34,361 nt of DNA from Clostridiales bacterium (GCA_027365485.1 DAHXNH010000345.1:1-34361); one strand, 5' to 3'; shown: positions 1 to 11,167, counted from the stretch's first letter. Notes: generated from the letters alone by a model not told the origin. Made by a program: numbers and translations.

Positions 1-3000
1 TCCCGATACGTCAGATTCTGGTCCTCATATACCACCGCGACGGCTTCCGGGGTCCGCTCAACCTGTGCCTCAAACAGTTGGTGAATCGTCTGGTCCTTCG
101 GATATTCGGCCTCGGTCGCGTTGAACTCTACCAGCACCTGCTCTTTCTCTAATTTCGTCAGCAAGTGAATCTCACTTAGGTGGATCTCTGGATGCTCGAC
201 AATCTGCCCGAGCAGATGCATCCAATGTCCTGCCATTCGCTCGACAGTGATTCGTTCAAACAACTCAGTCGCGTATTCAAATCGAAATTCAAGTTCATTA
301 CCGTCAACTACCTCGAGGGTAATGTCAAATTTGGCATCCGAAGAAATTGCCACTTTGGAAATTTGAAGTCCAGCAAGCATTAGGTCATCATACGCCGATT
401 CTTGCATCACGAACATTGTGTCAAATATAGGATTCCGGCTCACATCCCTGATCAGCGAAAGTTTCTCGACTATCATCTCAAGCGGTACATCCTGATGCTC
501 ATGGGCCCCCAGAACGGTTTCTCTTATCTCCCCTACAAACTCTACAAATGTCTTGTGTCCTTTGGGATATCCTCGCAGGGCCACGGAATTGACAAACATC
601 CCTACCACATTGCGCACGTCTGGATGGAACCTTCCGGCCATTGCCGAACCCACGATAATTTCATCCTGCCCGCTCCAAGAAGCCAGTAACGTCTGATAAG
701 CGGCGAGCAATACCGTGTGCAACGTGGAGCCGCAGGTTTGAGCCAATTTCATGAGCCCCTGTTGCAACTGAGCATCGGCCCGGACCAAAATGGTATCCCC
801 GCTAAAACGGTGCACCGCCGGACGCGGTCTATCCGTAGGCAACTGCAAAATAGACAATTCCCCGCCCAATTGACTTAACCAGTAATCTTCTTTGAGCTTA
901 TATTCCTTGCCGTCGGCTAATCTACCCCTCTGCCATACGGTATAGTCCTTGTACTCAATTCGGGGCATCTCGGCAAGGGGCTGGCCTTCATATAGGGCTT
1001 TGATATCACGAAGCAAAATACCCGTAGAGATACCGTCTACCACAATGTGATGAGTATCAAAGACAAGGAAGAAACGCCGCGCCCCTGTTTGCATGATGCC
1101 TACTCTGAACAAAGGGCCGTCGCTCAGGTCAAAGGGCCTCCTAAAATTGTTCAACCACTCTTGAATGTCTCTTTCCTCGTGCAACGGTAATTCCAACCGG
1201 ATTTGGAACGAATCAACAACCCCCTGAATGGGCGTTCCACCACGATTGACAAACACAGTGCGCAAGGCAGCGTGACGCCGGACGAGCTCATTCAGCACCT
1301 CTTCGAGTCGATGAACGTCTAAGTCTCCCTCTACCAGGTATCCCTGTGCCAAATGGTATGCGGTACTTTCTGGATTCAATTGCTGAAGAATAAACATACG
1401 CAGTTGCTGAGGTGACAACTCACACGTTTCCACGTTAGCGACAGGAATCGGTGCAACCGATTGGGGCCCCGCAGTTTCAACAAAATCCACAACGTCCTGA
1501 AATAGAGGGTGTTCCATAAAGTTCCTTAAAGGGATTTCGACTTGAAAGCATGCCTGAATCTGCATCATCATTTCAACCGCTTTTAAGGAATTGCCGCCGA
1601 CCTCAAAAAAATGGTCCGACAGGTCGACCTCTTGAACGTTAAGAGTCCGGGACCAAATTTCAGCCAGTTCTACTGCAATCCCTGAGTGTTGTTGATTTAT
1701 TACCCTGACGCGTCCCTCATTTCGCATCAGGGAGCGGACGTCATTCGCGATTTCGTCATACTCACCGTTTTGGCATTGCTCTGCGAGCAGGTACCGCCGG
1801 AGTTTTCCACTGGTTGTCTTGGGAAGGCGGCGGATGGGGATCATGTCGGAAAACCGGAAACCACACAACCGATTGATCCGGGACTGAACTTCATAGAATA
1901 CAGGCGCCAATTTTTCGAGATTGCGGGTCTTAGATTCGACAAACAGTACAATTTTCTCGCAGCCACGATGCGAGTCCGTGAATCCAACCACAGCTGTGGA
2001 GCCACTGACCATACCTGCGACAGCTTCAACTAGCCGTTCGACGTCATGAGCATAGAAATTTTGGCCGTTCACAAACAAGATGTCTTTCACTCGACCTGTC
2101 ACAACGAGCCTTCCATTACGCATGAAGCCCATATCCCCCGTACGGAGCCATCCGTCGGTGGTGAACAAATTCCTACTGCCTTCTTCATTTCTCCAGTAGC
2201 CGCTTGTAACGTTGAGTCCGCTGATCTGAATTTCGCCATACATCATCTCTGGCAACGCATGGTCGTCGGCGTCACAAATACGTATCCCGACATAATCAAT
2301 CGGATAACCTACATCCACAAACTCAGCGCTATGTTCGGATTCGTCCGATTCCACCACCGGCTCCCCCATAGCCATGCCCCTTCGTTTAACTGCCACAACG
2401 GCTATGTCCTCCTGAACAGGAGGCATTGTCAGTGCCAGTGATGCTTCCGCCATGCCATACACATTGAACACACTTCTTCTATCAAGACCGTAGTCTGCCA
2501 ACGTCTGCGTAAATTGACGAACCACCCGTGGCAAAACAGGTTCAGCGCCGTTGAAGATGAGACGTAAGCTGGATAAGTCCCAACCGCTTGCCTTTCGTGC
2601 ATCGAAGTGTCTGCAAAAATAGTCGTATCCAAAATTAGGAGAACCTGTAAGGGTGGCGCGACACTGAGAGATAAGTTCCATCCACATTTGGGGTCGGAGC
2701 ATAAACAATGCAGGCGAGACCAAGTGCACGCTGATGTTTACTACAAGTAGCGTCAGGTGGAACCCAACCAGTCCCATATCATGAGTAAGCGGCATCCAAG
2801 ACACGGCCAAGTCGCGTGCGCTCAAACGTGCAGCCGTTTCGATGGCTCGGATGTTGCGAATCACATTGTCATGAGTGATCGTCACCCCCTTGGGGTCACC
2901 GGTGGATCCAGAGGAGAACTGGATAAATGCGACATTTTCAGGGGTTGCTTCATAGATTTGTCCTGAATTGAATTCGGCGTCCATCAACAGCTTTATGTCT

Positions 3001-3422
3001 AGAAGTCTAGATTCTATCGCATGGTATGTCGACCTCCATGTGTGTTCACGTTCAGAGAAAGACCGAAGTGACTCCATATGTAGGGTATCAGTCACTAGAA
3101 ATGGATCTTTCAACTGCGTCCATATTCGGAACAACTTTTGCTTATATTCCTCCAGCGTCGCCATAGAGACCGGGACGGGGATCATCCCACCCAGAATACA
3201 AGCCCAAAATACGATGACAAATACCTCGTTGTCTTCGATTTGAAATACCACTTCATCGCCCGGCTGAATTCCCTGTTGCTGCAAGACACCAAGCGTTTGA
3301 ACCGCTCTGCGAAAGACGTTTTCGTAGGTCACAAACTTGGTGTGAGTAGCTTTTACAAAGTGGATCCCCTTGTGACTCTCCGAACGGCGAAGCATCATTG
3401 CATCGTGTAAAGTCCGAATCAC
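1..3422 (-). CDS. Nonribosomal peptide synthetase, FAAL-type loading module, partial (runs off the left edge)
   Basis: The first 1140 codons of a large synthetase are open without a stop to the window edge. Residues about 1-560 resemble fatty-acyl-AMP ligases: SSGSTGDPKG at about 170-179, then MPLTHDMGLVG, NGAEPV, YGMAEASLAL and GRVKDILFVNGQNFY. A carrier follows (FFEVGGNSL; phosphopantetheine Ser about 612), then a condensation domain with an intact HHIVVDG at 791-797. The last residues (LTYR, about 1137-1140) are the A1 motif of the next adenylation domain. The start chosen is GTG at 3422 because GGGGTGA lies five bases upstream; an in-frame TGA closes the frame just above. By family knowledge such a ligase activates a fatty acid as acyl-AMP and loads the carrier, and the C domain joins it to the first amino acid, so a lipopeptide is inferred. 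The product is unknown. The gene looks AT-richer than its neighbours by eye. A divergent decayed transposase begins 51 bp upstream. Confidence 0.9.
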   Translation of the reverse strand, partial: MIRTLHDAMMLRRSESHKGIHFVKATHTKFVTYENVFRRAVQTLGVLQQQGIQPGDEVVFQIEDNEVFVIVFWACILGGMIPVPVSMATLEEYKQKLFRIWTQLKDPFLVTDTLHMESLRSFSEREHTWRSTYHAIESRLLDIKLLMDAEFNSGQIYEATPENVAFIQFSSGSTGDPKGVTITHDNVIRNIRAIETAARLSARDLAVSWMPLTHDMGLVGFHLTLLVVNISVHLVSPALFMLRPQMWMELISQCRATLTGSPNFGYDYFCRHFDARKASGWDLSSLRLIFNGAEPVLPRVVRQFTQTLADYGLDRRSVFNVYGMAEASLALTMPPVQEDIAVVAVKRRGMAMGEPVVESDESEHSAEFVDVGYPIDYVGIRICDADDHALPEMMYGEIQISGLNVTSGYWRNEEGSRNLFTTDGWLRTGDMGFMRNGRLVVTGRVKDILFVNGQNFYAHDVERLVEAVAGMVSGSTAVVGFTDSHRGCEKIVLFVESKTRNLEKLAPVFYEVQSRINRLCGFRFSDMIPIRRLPKTTSGKLRRYLLAEQCQNGEYDEIANDVRSLMRNEGRVRVINQQHSGIAVELAEIWSRTLNVQEVDLSDHFFEVGGNSLKAVEMMMQIQACFQVEIPLRNFMEHPLFQDVVDFVETAGPQSVAPIPVANVETCELSPQQLRMFILQQLNPESTAYHLAQGYLVEGDLDVHRLEEVLNELVRRHAALRTVFVNRGGTPIQGVVDSFQIRLELPLHEERDIQEWLNNFRRPFDLSDGPLFRVGIMQTGARRFFLVFDTHHIVVDGISTGILLRDIKALYEGQPLAEMPRIEYKDYTVWQRGRLADGKEYKLKEDYWLSQLGGELSILQLPTDRPRPAVHRFSGDTILVRADAQLQQGLMKLAQTCGSTLHTVLLAAYQTLLASWSGQDEIIVGSAMAGRFHPDVRNVVGMFVNSVALRGYPKGHKTFVEFVGEIRETVLGAHEHQDVPLEMIVEKLSLIRDVSRNPIFDTMFVMQESAYDDLMLAGLQISKVAISSDAKFDITLEVVDGNELEFRFEYATELFERITVERMAGHWMHLLGQIVEHPEIHLSEIHLLTKLEKEQVLVEFNATEAEYPKDQTIHQLFEAQVERTPEAVAVVYEDQNLTYR

Positions 3423-3473
3423 TTTATTCACCCCGTGTTTTCAATTGCTCAACTTTCCAAGACCTAACGCGCG

Positions 3474-4721
3474 GTGAATTCAATACCCGGCAACGATTTC
3501 AGGAATTTATCTATCGATCTTGACAGCGAAAAAGTGCCGAAAATGCCGGTTTCTCGGTCTACTTATTTTGTCGAACAAACCCTAAAAAAGCCATATACAC
3601 GATACCACAGAACGATGAAAAGTTTATTCTCACCTTCTTTTTCGGAAATTTGGCATGGGCCGTCTTCTCTGGGCGTTAAGCGTCCGCACCAGGCAATGGG
3701 TGCATCGGTTTTCGGCCTCGCCTGATGCGTTCTTCCTCGTCGATGACTCCCTCTTCGATCGGCATCGGCATCGGCATCGGCATCGGAGTCGCCACGTCGA
3801 TTTCCTATCCAAAGTGTACGATCACGTGGAGCATTGCTTTCGGTAGCCCACGCTAGGCTGGTCCCACGGGACGACCTTCTCACCCGTGGCCCTGTCGTTA
3901 CTGGGCATTGCGCCCCGCTTGGTCCTCCTCGACCGCTGGTTTGCGACTGGGAACCTCGCCGCCATGATCCCCCAGACCACCGAACTCGATGTGATTGGGA
4001 CGGTCAAAGCATCTCCCCACGTCTATTACGAGTTCGCGAAGGCTCACCGCGTCGGCCAGTACACGCTCAATCAGTTGGGCTGCCAACTCATTTGGCCCCC
4101 GATGGCGATCCGTGCCATCTTGGGATCGTGCCGGGTCACGCTGGCTACGGAATCCGGTCGGCCCCCGCGTCGCATCGTCTTTGTGCGAAATCTGGGCGCG
4201 CGCTCTAAGCAATGGCTCACCTTGTGGAGGACCGGTGTGTCCGTACCAGAGGATCAAGTCGTGAGGATTTACGGCAAGCGCTGTCTTGGCCATCGAGACG
4301 GTCTTTAAAGGTCGCGAAGAGTCTCTTGGGGTCCCCGCGAATACCAAGGTCGCTCCTGCGAAGGCATGCAGGCCCATGTGACCATCGTCTCTATCCGATA
4401 TCAGTGGCTGACACGTGGGACGCCTGGACCGCCGAAGATGTTCGCACCCTGGCTGACCCGTTTTTCGTGCCATGTCAGGATCTGGAAGATCTCGCCTTCG
4501 GGTGGGTCATCGACCAGATTGCGGCCGCATTCGGGGCCACTCTCCGTGAGGATCTCGAACTGAACGAAGCCCAAATTGGGGCGTTCTTCCAAAGTTTTCT
4601 GGAGCGCGTACCCGAGCGACTACGAAATCCGATACAGCGAACGGCATCCATCGCGTTTCTTAAGACGCCGTACTCCTTGCTACATCAGGGATTCGCCCAC
4701 ACTTTTTGCGTGGCCAGTTGA
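3474..4721 (+). pseudogene. Decayed IS4-type DDE transposase
   Basis: Several reading frames together spell one transposase of about 415 codons. The N-terminal part (from ATG 3474) is in one frame. Near 3655-3660 the similarity moves to the frame with FFLVDDSLFDR (first catalytic Asp region) and VYDHVEH. An in-frame TAG sits at 3844-3846. The same frame resumes with LGWSHGTTFSPVALSLL and, after an apparent internal deletion, LVLLDRWFATGNLAAMIP (second Asp region) and VRIYGKR. Further frameshifts near 4280, 4310, 4345 and 4400 are needed to read AIETVFK, VAKSLLG, YQGRSCEGMQAHVTIV and the C-terminal part AEDVRTLADPFFV to SFLERVPERLRN. The YGKR...IE..FK pattern is the Y-(2)R-(3)E-(6)K signature of the IS4 group. 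With four or more lesions it cannot make an active enzyme. Terminal inverted repeats were not identified. Confidence 0.75.
3758..3787. repeat. Hexanucleotide tandem repeat ATCGGC x4 plus ATCGGA
   Basis: Four perfect ATCGGC units and a fifth ending in A lie inside the transposase pseudogene, directly after its VDDSLFDR motif. They encode alternating His-Arg. The 6-base unit keeps the frame, so this looks like slippage expansion in a dead gene. Confidence 0.85.
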
Positions 4722-4794
4722 GTGACCCACTCTGAGAACACTACGCTTGCGCTATCTATCCGTGGGCCTCCCACGAAGCCCGAACCACCCGGGC

Positions 4795-4827
4795 AAAAAG
4801 CGGTCCTCCTATGGTACGGAAGACCGC
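4795..4827 (-). terminator. Rho-independent terminator of the atp operon
   Basis: Read on the minus strand, GCGGTCTTCC pairs with GGAGGACCGC (one mismatch) around an 8-base loop and is followed by TTTTT. It lies 33 bp past the atpC stop, at the end of the operon. Confidence 0.85.
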
Positions 4828-4859
4828 GTCTCGAGTCGTTCACACTGCGTTAATGAGGC

Positions 4860-5303
4860 TTACTCGACCAAAAGCGTGGCATTACCACGATTACCGCTTT
4901 TCACATCCTGAGCCACAGCGATTCGGCTCAAAGCTCTCGCCATCGCCCGCTGCGCGCGATGCAAATCGTGGTCTTCTCCACCTTGGTCTATTCGAGTCTG
5001 TGCTCGATCGCGAGCGGCCTCGGCACGGGGCAAGTCAATCTCTTCCGACAATTCTGCCGCATCGGCTAAAATCAAGCTGCCTTGCTCGTTCACCTCTAGA
5101 AATCCGCCAGCGATCGCGAGGTGGTGCACACTCTGATCCTCGAGATAGACCGTTAACACATGAGCCACCAACGGGGTGATGATAGGAATATGGTGCGGTA
5201 AAATGCCCAGTTCTCCCTCGACCGAACGCGTAATGATTTCATTCACCGCTTGGTCGAAGACGGTACGTTCCGGTGTTACCACCCGCAATCGAAAGGTGGC
5301 CAT
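4860..5303 (-). CDS. atpC: ATP synthase F1 epsilon subunit
   Basis: This 147-residue protein is the central-stalk epsilon subunit, which contacts gamma and the c-ring and can inhibit ATP hydrolysis. The N-terminal beta-sandwich shows TPERTVFDQAVNEI and the conserved GELGILPHHIPIITPL stretch, followed by IAGGFLEV. The C-terminal half (from about residue 88) is a charged two-helix region with EAARDRAQ. Length is close to the usual 130-140, with a slightly long tail. ATG 5303 is preceded by GGAGGGAT at good spacing. It is the last gene of the operon, 16 bp after atpD, and is followed by a strong terminator. Confidence 0.96.
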   Translation of the reverse strand: MATFRLRVVTPERTVFDQAVNEIITRSVEGELGILPHHIPIITPLVAHVLTVYLEDQSVHHLAIAGGFLEVNEQGSLILADAAELSEEIDLPRAEAARDRAQTRIDQGGEDHDLHRAQRAMARALSRIAVAQDVKSGNRGNATLLVE

Positions 5304-5319
5304 GTTGATCCCTCCGATC

Positions 5320-6771
<1,452 letters not shown>

Positions 6772-7632
6772 TTAACTGAGCGCTTCGGCTCCGCCGACCA
6801 ATTCCGCGATTTCCCGCGTAATCATGGCCTGACGCAGACGGTTTCGCTCTAAGATCATCTTACGGATTAATTCTTCTGCGTTCTTCGATGCCGAATCCAT
6901 CGCCATCATTCGAGCCCCCTGCTCGCTCGCCTTGGAGTCAAGCAGGGCCCCGTAGATGATGACCTCGAGATAGCGGGGCAATAACTCCTCGAACACATCT
7001 TCGGCCTCGGGTTCAAACAAATAGCGCCGCGACGGACCTGCCTTATCCATCTCAGGCCTTTCGACCGGAAGCAGCCGAATCGTCTTGGCTACCTGATTCA
7101 TCGCGTTGATGTACTGCATGTACGTTAAGTACACAACATCCACCGTATGCTCCAAATAGTGTCCGATAATCGCATCCGCGATGACTCGTGCGTGCCGATA
7201 CGTCGGCTCGTCGCCTAAATTAACGAACTCGTCCAACAGCCGTTGATTGCGAAAACGAAAGTAATCTCGCCCCTTGCGGCCCACCACCAGGACCGCGGTG
7301 TCTGGCACTGGATGGGTTTTTATATGCTGGACGGCTTGACGTAAAACAGCGGCATTATAGGGCCCTGCTAGTCCACGGTCGGATGTGATCACCACCATCC
7401 CGGTCGTCTTCAGCGGTCGCTCCACCAATAACGGATGGGGCATAGAGGTCCCTTCGACCGCATGCGCTGTAATCGCCTGAATGGCGTTGAAATAGTCATG
7501 GGCATTCCGAGCCCGAGTTTCAGCTCGTCTCAGCTTGGCACCGGCCACCATTTTCATCGCCCGCGTGATCTGCTGAGTATTCTGGACCGACCGAATCCTC
7601 CGTCTCAGTGCTTGCAACCCGCCCCCGGCCAC
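6772..7632 (-). CDS. atpG: ATP synthase F1 gamma subunit
   Basis: The 286-residue rotor shaft has the two family end signatures. The N-terminal helix contains RRIRSVQNTQQITRAMKMVA, and the C-terminal helix has SKNAEELI and RNRLRQAMITREIAELVGGA. The central Rossmann-like part includes ITSDRGLAGPYN. It couples c-ring rotation to beta conformational changes. Start is GTG 7632, only two bases after the atpA stop codon, so translation is probably coupled. Confidence 0.97.
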   Translation of the reverse strand: MAGGGLQALRRRIRSVQNTQQITRAMKMVAGAKLRRAETRARNAHDYFNAIQAITAHAVEGTSMPHPLLVERPLKTTGMVVITSDRGLAGPYNAAVLRQAVQHIKTHPVPDTAVLVVGRKGRDYFRFRNQRLLDEFVNLGDEPTYRHARVIADAIIGHYLEHTVDVVYLTYMQYINAMNQVAKTIRLLPVERPEMDKAGPSRRYLFEPEAEDVFEELLPRYLEVIIYGALLDSKASEQGARMMAMDSASKNAEELIRKMILERNRLRQAMITREIAELVGGAEALS

Positions 7633-7634
7633 CG

Positions 7635-9140
7635 CTACACCATCGCTTTCTTAAAAGCTTCGACCGCCGCGGTTAGCTCTTGAATCAGTGTCTCATCCAT
7701 TTTCTTCTGGTCACGAATCCGGTCAAGAATCTCGCGATGCTCGTCGCGCATAAAGGCCAACAATCTCTGCTCGGCACGACGGGTCTCAGCGACCGGAACG
7801 TCATCCCAAAAGCCCTTGGTCACCGCAAATATGGAGACGACTTGTTCTTCCACAGACATCGGCTGATATTGCGCCTGTTTTAGGATCTCGACCGTATGCG
7901 CTCCGCGCGACAGACGCGCTTGGGTCGCCTTATCCAGATCCGAACCAAACTGCGAAAACGCCTCCAACTCCCGGTACTGGGCCAAATCCAAGCGCATCCC
8001 TCCGGCAACTTGCTTCATGGCCCCAATCTGAGCCGAAGATCCCACTCTGGAGACCGAAAGGCCCACGTTAATGGCGGGGCGTTGGCCGGAAAAAAACAGA
8101 TCACTCTCCAAGAAGATTTGGCCATCGGTGATGGAAATGACGTTGGTTGGAATATAGGCGGAAATATCTCCGGCTAGGGTCTCAATCACCGGCAATGCGG
8201 TCAAAGTCCCCCCGCCGCGCTCTTCACTCATACAGGCGGCCCGCTCTAAGAGTCGCGAGTGAAGGTAAAACACGTCGCCAGGATAGGCTTCGCGACCCGG
8301 GGGCCGCCGCAATAACAGCGACATGGCTCGATACGCCACCGCATGTTTCGACAAGTCATCGTAAATAATTAAAGCATCACGGCCGTTGTCCCTAAACTCC
8401 TCGCCCATGGCACAGCCCGCATAGGGCGCCAGATATTGCAAGGGGGCGGACTGGGCCGCTGAAGCCGAAACCACAATGGTATAGTCCATTGCTCCCCGCT
8501 CTTCTAGGGTGTGAACCAAGCCGACAATCGTCGACTCTTTTTGGCCGATGCCGACATAGATACAAATCACGTCTTGGCCCTTCTGATTCAAAATCGTGTC
8601 CACAACCAAGGCGGTCTTTCCAGTCTGTCGATCGCCAATAATCAATTCGCGTTGTCCACGACCGATGGGAATCATCGCATCGACTGCTTTGATCCCCGTC
8701 TGCAACGGAATTTTCACCGGACGGCGATCAATAATGCCCGGCGCCGGGCTTTCCACCGCCCGCCTTTTGTCGGTGAGGATTTCTCCCTTGCCATCAATGG
8801 GCTGCCCCAGGGCGTCCACAATACGACCGATGAGTGCATCTCCGACCGGCACCTCGACCACACGGCCAGTGCGCCGCACGCGGTCACCCTCTTTGATGCC
8901 AATCTCCTCGCCCAAAATCACGCATCCGACATTGTCTTCATCTAAGTTCAACGCCAATCCTGATATTCCGTTATCGAATTCCAGCATTTCCCCGGCCATA
9001 CAATCAGCCAGACCATAGATACGGGCAATGCCGTCACCGACCTCGAGGACCGTACCGACTTCGGAGACCTCGAGATCGTGCCCAAACTTTTCGATTTGGG
9101 TCTTTAAAATCGCCGTTATCTCTTCGGGCTCTGGTCTCAT
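7635..9140 (-). CDS. atpA: ATP synthase F1 alpha subunit
   Basis: This 501-residue protein alternates with beta in the F1 hexamer and holds the non-catalytic nucleotide sites. Walker A is GDRQTGKT (169-176). The N-terminal beta-barrel has [11 protein letters not shown], the centre has IGIGQKES, and [13 protein letters not shown] is the alpha family signature with its Arg. The start ATG 9140 overlaps the atpH stop in ATGA, a coupling arrangement. Length is the usual 500 residues. Confidence 0.98.
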   Translation of the reverse strand: MRPEPEEITAILKTQIEKFGHDLEVSEVGTVLEVGDGIARIYGLADCMAGEMLEFDNGISGLALNLDEDNVGCVILGEEIGIKEGDRVRRTGRVVEVPVGDALIGRIVDALGQPIDGKGEILTDKRRAVESPAPGIIDRRPVKIPLQTGIKAVDAMIPIGRGQRELIIGDRQTGKTALVVDTILNQKGQDVICIYVGIGQKESTIVGLVHTLEERGAMDYTIVVSASAAQSAPLQYLAPYAGCAMGEEFRDNGRDALIIYDDLSKHAVAYRAMSLLLRRPPGREAYPGDVFYLHSRLLERAACMSEERGGGTLTALPVIETLAGDISAYIPTNVISITDGQIFLESDLFFSGQRPAINVGLSVSRVGSSAQIGAMKQVAGGMRLDLAQYRELEAFSQFGSDLDKATQARLSRGAHTVEILKQAQYQPMSVEEQVVSIFAVTKGFWDDVPVAETRRAEQRLLAFMRDEHREILDRIRDQKKMDETLIQELTAAVEAFKKAMV

Positions 9141-9685
9141 CGTGACACCTCACTTTGATTCGCTCGCGTCAAAAGATTGCGCAGTTTACCTAAGTCTCCC
9201 GCCACGCTGGCATCAACCATGCGATCTCCGAACCGTACCCGTGCGCCCCCAATTAAGTCCGGAGCCACACGAAAGCTGGGCCAGGATTTCTTGCCCAAAA
9301 ATCGGTCTAAAGCCGCTTTGGCCGATTCACGCTCTTCAGCATCGAGTTCCCTGGCAGTTTCAATCACTGCCTCGGTGTATCCTTCGCGGGCCAACAGCAT
9401 TTGATGAAAGGCCTGAGCCATCTCGCTCACGAGACGCTCTCTGCCATGTTGAATGACCACCGACAAAAACCGATAGAGTACCTCATCCCGATCCGCCAAC
9501 AAGGTTCGCACCAGATCTTGCTTGCTCGCGGCAGAAATTGTGGGATTAAAAAACAGTTTTCGTCCCTCGACCGAAGACAAGACATCGGCCAGGTCGGTGA
9601 GCCATTCGTCCCACTCGCTTGCATGATCCTGCGCTAACGCCATCAAGGCTCGCGCATAGCGCCGCGCAATCCCTTGAGCCATCAT
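9137..9685 (-). CDS. atpH: ATP synthase F1 delta subunit
   Basis: The 182-residue peripheral-stalk cap links alpha to the b subunits. It begins with the typical [12 protein letters not shown] helix and ends with the conserved [21 protein letters not shown] segment, matching OSCP/delta C-terminal IGG-R-GD-DxS architecture. It overlaps both neighbours by 4 bp (atpF upstream, atpA downstream). An adjacent second ATG (residue 2) is an equally possible start. Confidence 0.95.
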   Translation of the reverse strand: MMAQGIARRYARALMALAQDHASEWDEWLTDLADVLSSVEGRKLFFNPTISAASKQDLVRTLLADRDEVLYRFLSVVIQHGRERLVSEMAQAFHQMLLAREGYTEAVIETARELDAEERESAKAALDRFLGKKSWPSFRVAPDLIGGARVRFGDRMVDASVAGDLGKLRNLLTRANQSEVSR

Positions 9686-10179
9686 TGTGGCACCCCAATG
9701 CGGTCAATAAACTCATTGACCAACTTGCGGTCGGTGTCCTGATTCATGCGCTCACGGATGATCCGTTCCGCCACATCGATGGACAAATCCACCACCTGTT
9801 GCCGAACCTGGTGCAACATGGCCGTGCGTTGCCGAGCGATTTCGGCTTCAGCTTCTGCCAAAATCCGTTTCGATTCGCGATGAGATTCGTCGACGATGGC
9901 TCGCCGCTCCTCTTGTGCCTCTTTAATGGCCCGAGCTAGCGTCTCCTCAGCCCGCACCTTAATCTCTTTCACTTCCTCTTCCAGACGAGCTTTCAACTCT
10001 TCGGCTTCGCGCCTCGTCGCTTCGGCGGTTTCCAAATCGCTTTCAATGCGGTGCGACCGCTCCCGCATGGCTTTCATGATGCTGGGAAACGCAAACCGGC
10101 GAAGAAACAAGAACAATAACAGTACCGAGATGAGTTCAATTAGCACCATCTGCCAGCTAAGTGACACCGACTCACCCAA
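9682..10179 (-). CDS. atpF: ATP synthase Fo b subunit
   Basis: This 165-residue protein has one N-terminal membrane helix (about residues 8-28, rich in Leu/Phe) followed by a long charged coiled coil with the usual E-R-H-R-I stretch at 35-45. It forms the peripheral stator. Start is TTG 10179, preceded by GGGAGGAG. Only one b gene is present, so a homodimer is expected. The gap of 57 bp to atpE holds the ribosome binding site and nothing else obvious. Confidence 0.95.
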   Translation of the reverse strand: MGESVSLSWQMVLIELISVLLLFLFLRRFAFPSIMKAMRERSHRIESDLETAEATRREAEELKARLEEEVKEIKVRAEETLARAIKEAQEERRAIVDESHRESKRILAEAEAEIARQRTAMLHQVRQQVVDLSIDVAERIIRERMNQDTDRKLVNEFIDRIGVPQ

Positions 10180-10236
10180 TTTCGGCTCCTCCCTCTCTCC
10201 CTATAAACGGGCGAACGTTTTAGCCGGATTAACCGA

Positions 10237-10473
10237 TCAGATTAGGTGCACCAAGAACAACACCAAAGCAATAATCGGAAGTGCTTCTACCAGACCGATG
10301 AACAGAAAGGCCAACGGCATTAACCGCCCTTGCGCCTCTGGCTGCCGAGCTACGCCTTCAATCAATCGGCTGGCGACTAATCCGTCACCGACTGCGCCAC
10401 CCGCCGCCGCCACCCCGAATCCGATCGCGTCGCCAATTGCGCGAGCGCTAGCTAGGTCCATCAGTGTTGTCAT
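10237..10473 (-). CDS. atpE: ATP synthase Fo c subunit (proton-binding ring)
   Basis: The 78-residue hairpin of two membrane helices carries the conserved polar loop ARQPE (42-46) and the ion-binding Glu63 in the LVEALPI motif. The loop and Glu context match proton-type c subunits; the Q and S/T ligands of sodium-type rings are not evident. In helix 1 (about 14-31) the usual GxGxGxG packing motif is changed: alanines replace some glycines, giving [13 protein letters not shown]. An AGGAGG-like site lies upstream of ATG 10473. Because c-ring size depends on helix-1 packing, this may matter for stoichiometry (see findings). Confidence 0.95.
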   Translation of the reverse strand: MTTLMDLASARAIGDAIGFGVAAAGGAVGDGLVASRLIEGVARQPEAQGRLMPLAFLFIGLVEALPIIALVLFLVHLI

Positions 10474-10504
10474 GTTCGCTCTCTACCTCCGTATTGGTCT
10501 AAGC

Positions 10505-11167
10505 TTATTCATCTGCCATGGCACGACCTACATAGGCCATGGTCAACACCATAAAGATGAACGCCTGTATCGCATCGACAAATGCCGTAAAGCCCCACCA
10601 GACAAAAGCGGCGATGAATCCTCCGAGCACAAACAATAACGGTCGAAACCGAGCGATCAACTCCATAAAGATATCGCCGACCAAAATGTTGCCAAAAAGA
10701 CGAAAAGCGAGCGTCAGCGGTTTCGACAACTCCTCGATGATGTTAATCGGGAGCAGCGGCAAAAAAGGTTTCCCAAAATGCTTGAAATAGGAGACGCCGT
10801 GAGCCTTTAGGCCATAAATTTGAATCAGGAAGAAAACGGCTAGCGCCAGCCCGCCAGAAAGATTCAAGTTGGACGTGGCCGAATGCACCGCCGGAATCAT
10901 CCCTTCGAAGTTGGTCGCCAACAACAAACAGAACAGGAAAACCAAAATCTCATAGAGAAAGGTATCCTTGTCCGGATCAAAGTTTGTCTTTGCCAAGTCC
11001 GCGATGAATTCAAACATGGATTCCAACAGCCCTTGGGCGACCCCGGGAACCCCTGAGGTGACCCGTCGCGCCGCCAGCCAAAGCCCTCCACCCACAATCA
11101 CAATGGCTATCCAGGTATAGATCACTTCAGACCCATCGATGGCAATGGACCCAATATGCCATGTCAA
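10505..11167 (-). CDS. atpB: ATP synthase Fo a subunit
   Basis: The 220-residue membrane stator has about five helices. The essential Arg156 is present in SKPLTLAFRLFGN, and the C-terminal helix has the expected VDAIQAFIF pattern. It provides the proton half-channels next to the c-ring. The protein is near the lower end of family length, with a short N-terminus containing motifs for targeting the first helix only. Its start overlaps the atpI stop by 4 bp. Confidence 0.96.
   Translation of the reverse strand: MTWHIGSIAIDGSEVIYTWIAIVIVGGGLWLAARRVTSGVPGVAQGLLESMFEFIADLAKTNFDPDKDTFLYEILVFLFCLLLATNFEGMIPAVHSATSNLNLSGGLALAVFFLIQIYGLKAHGVSYFKHFGKPFLPLLPINIIEELSKPLTLAFRLFGNILVGDIFMELIARFRPLLFVLGGFIAAFVWWGFTAFVDAIQAFIFMVLTMAYVGRAMADE

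Noticed and set aside
3563-3883. 106-codon minus-strand frame with alternating Asp-Ala
   Set aside because: It is the antisense shadow of the hexamer repeat in the transposase remnant and has no recognisable family.
3834-4208. 124-codon plus frame inside the transposase remnant
   Set aside because: Out of frame with the conserved motifs; the adjacent frame carries the transposase residues.
7435-7683. Plus-strand frame over atpG and atpA
   Set aside because: Shadow of strongly supported ATP synthase genes on the other strand; the same holds for the other plus frames in 5176-11403.
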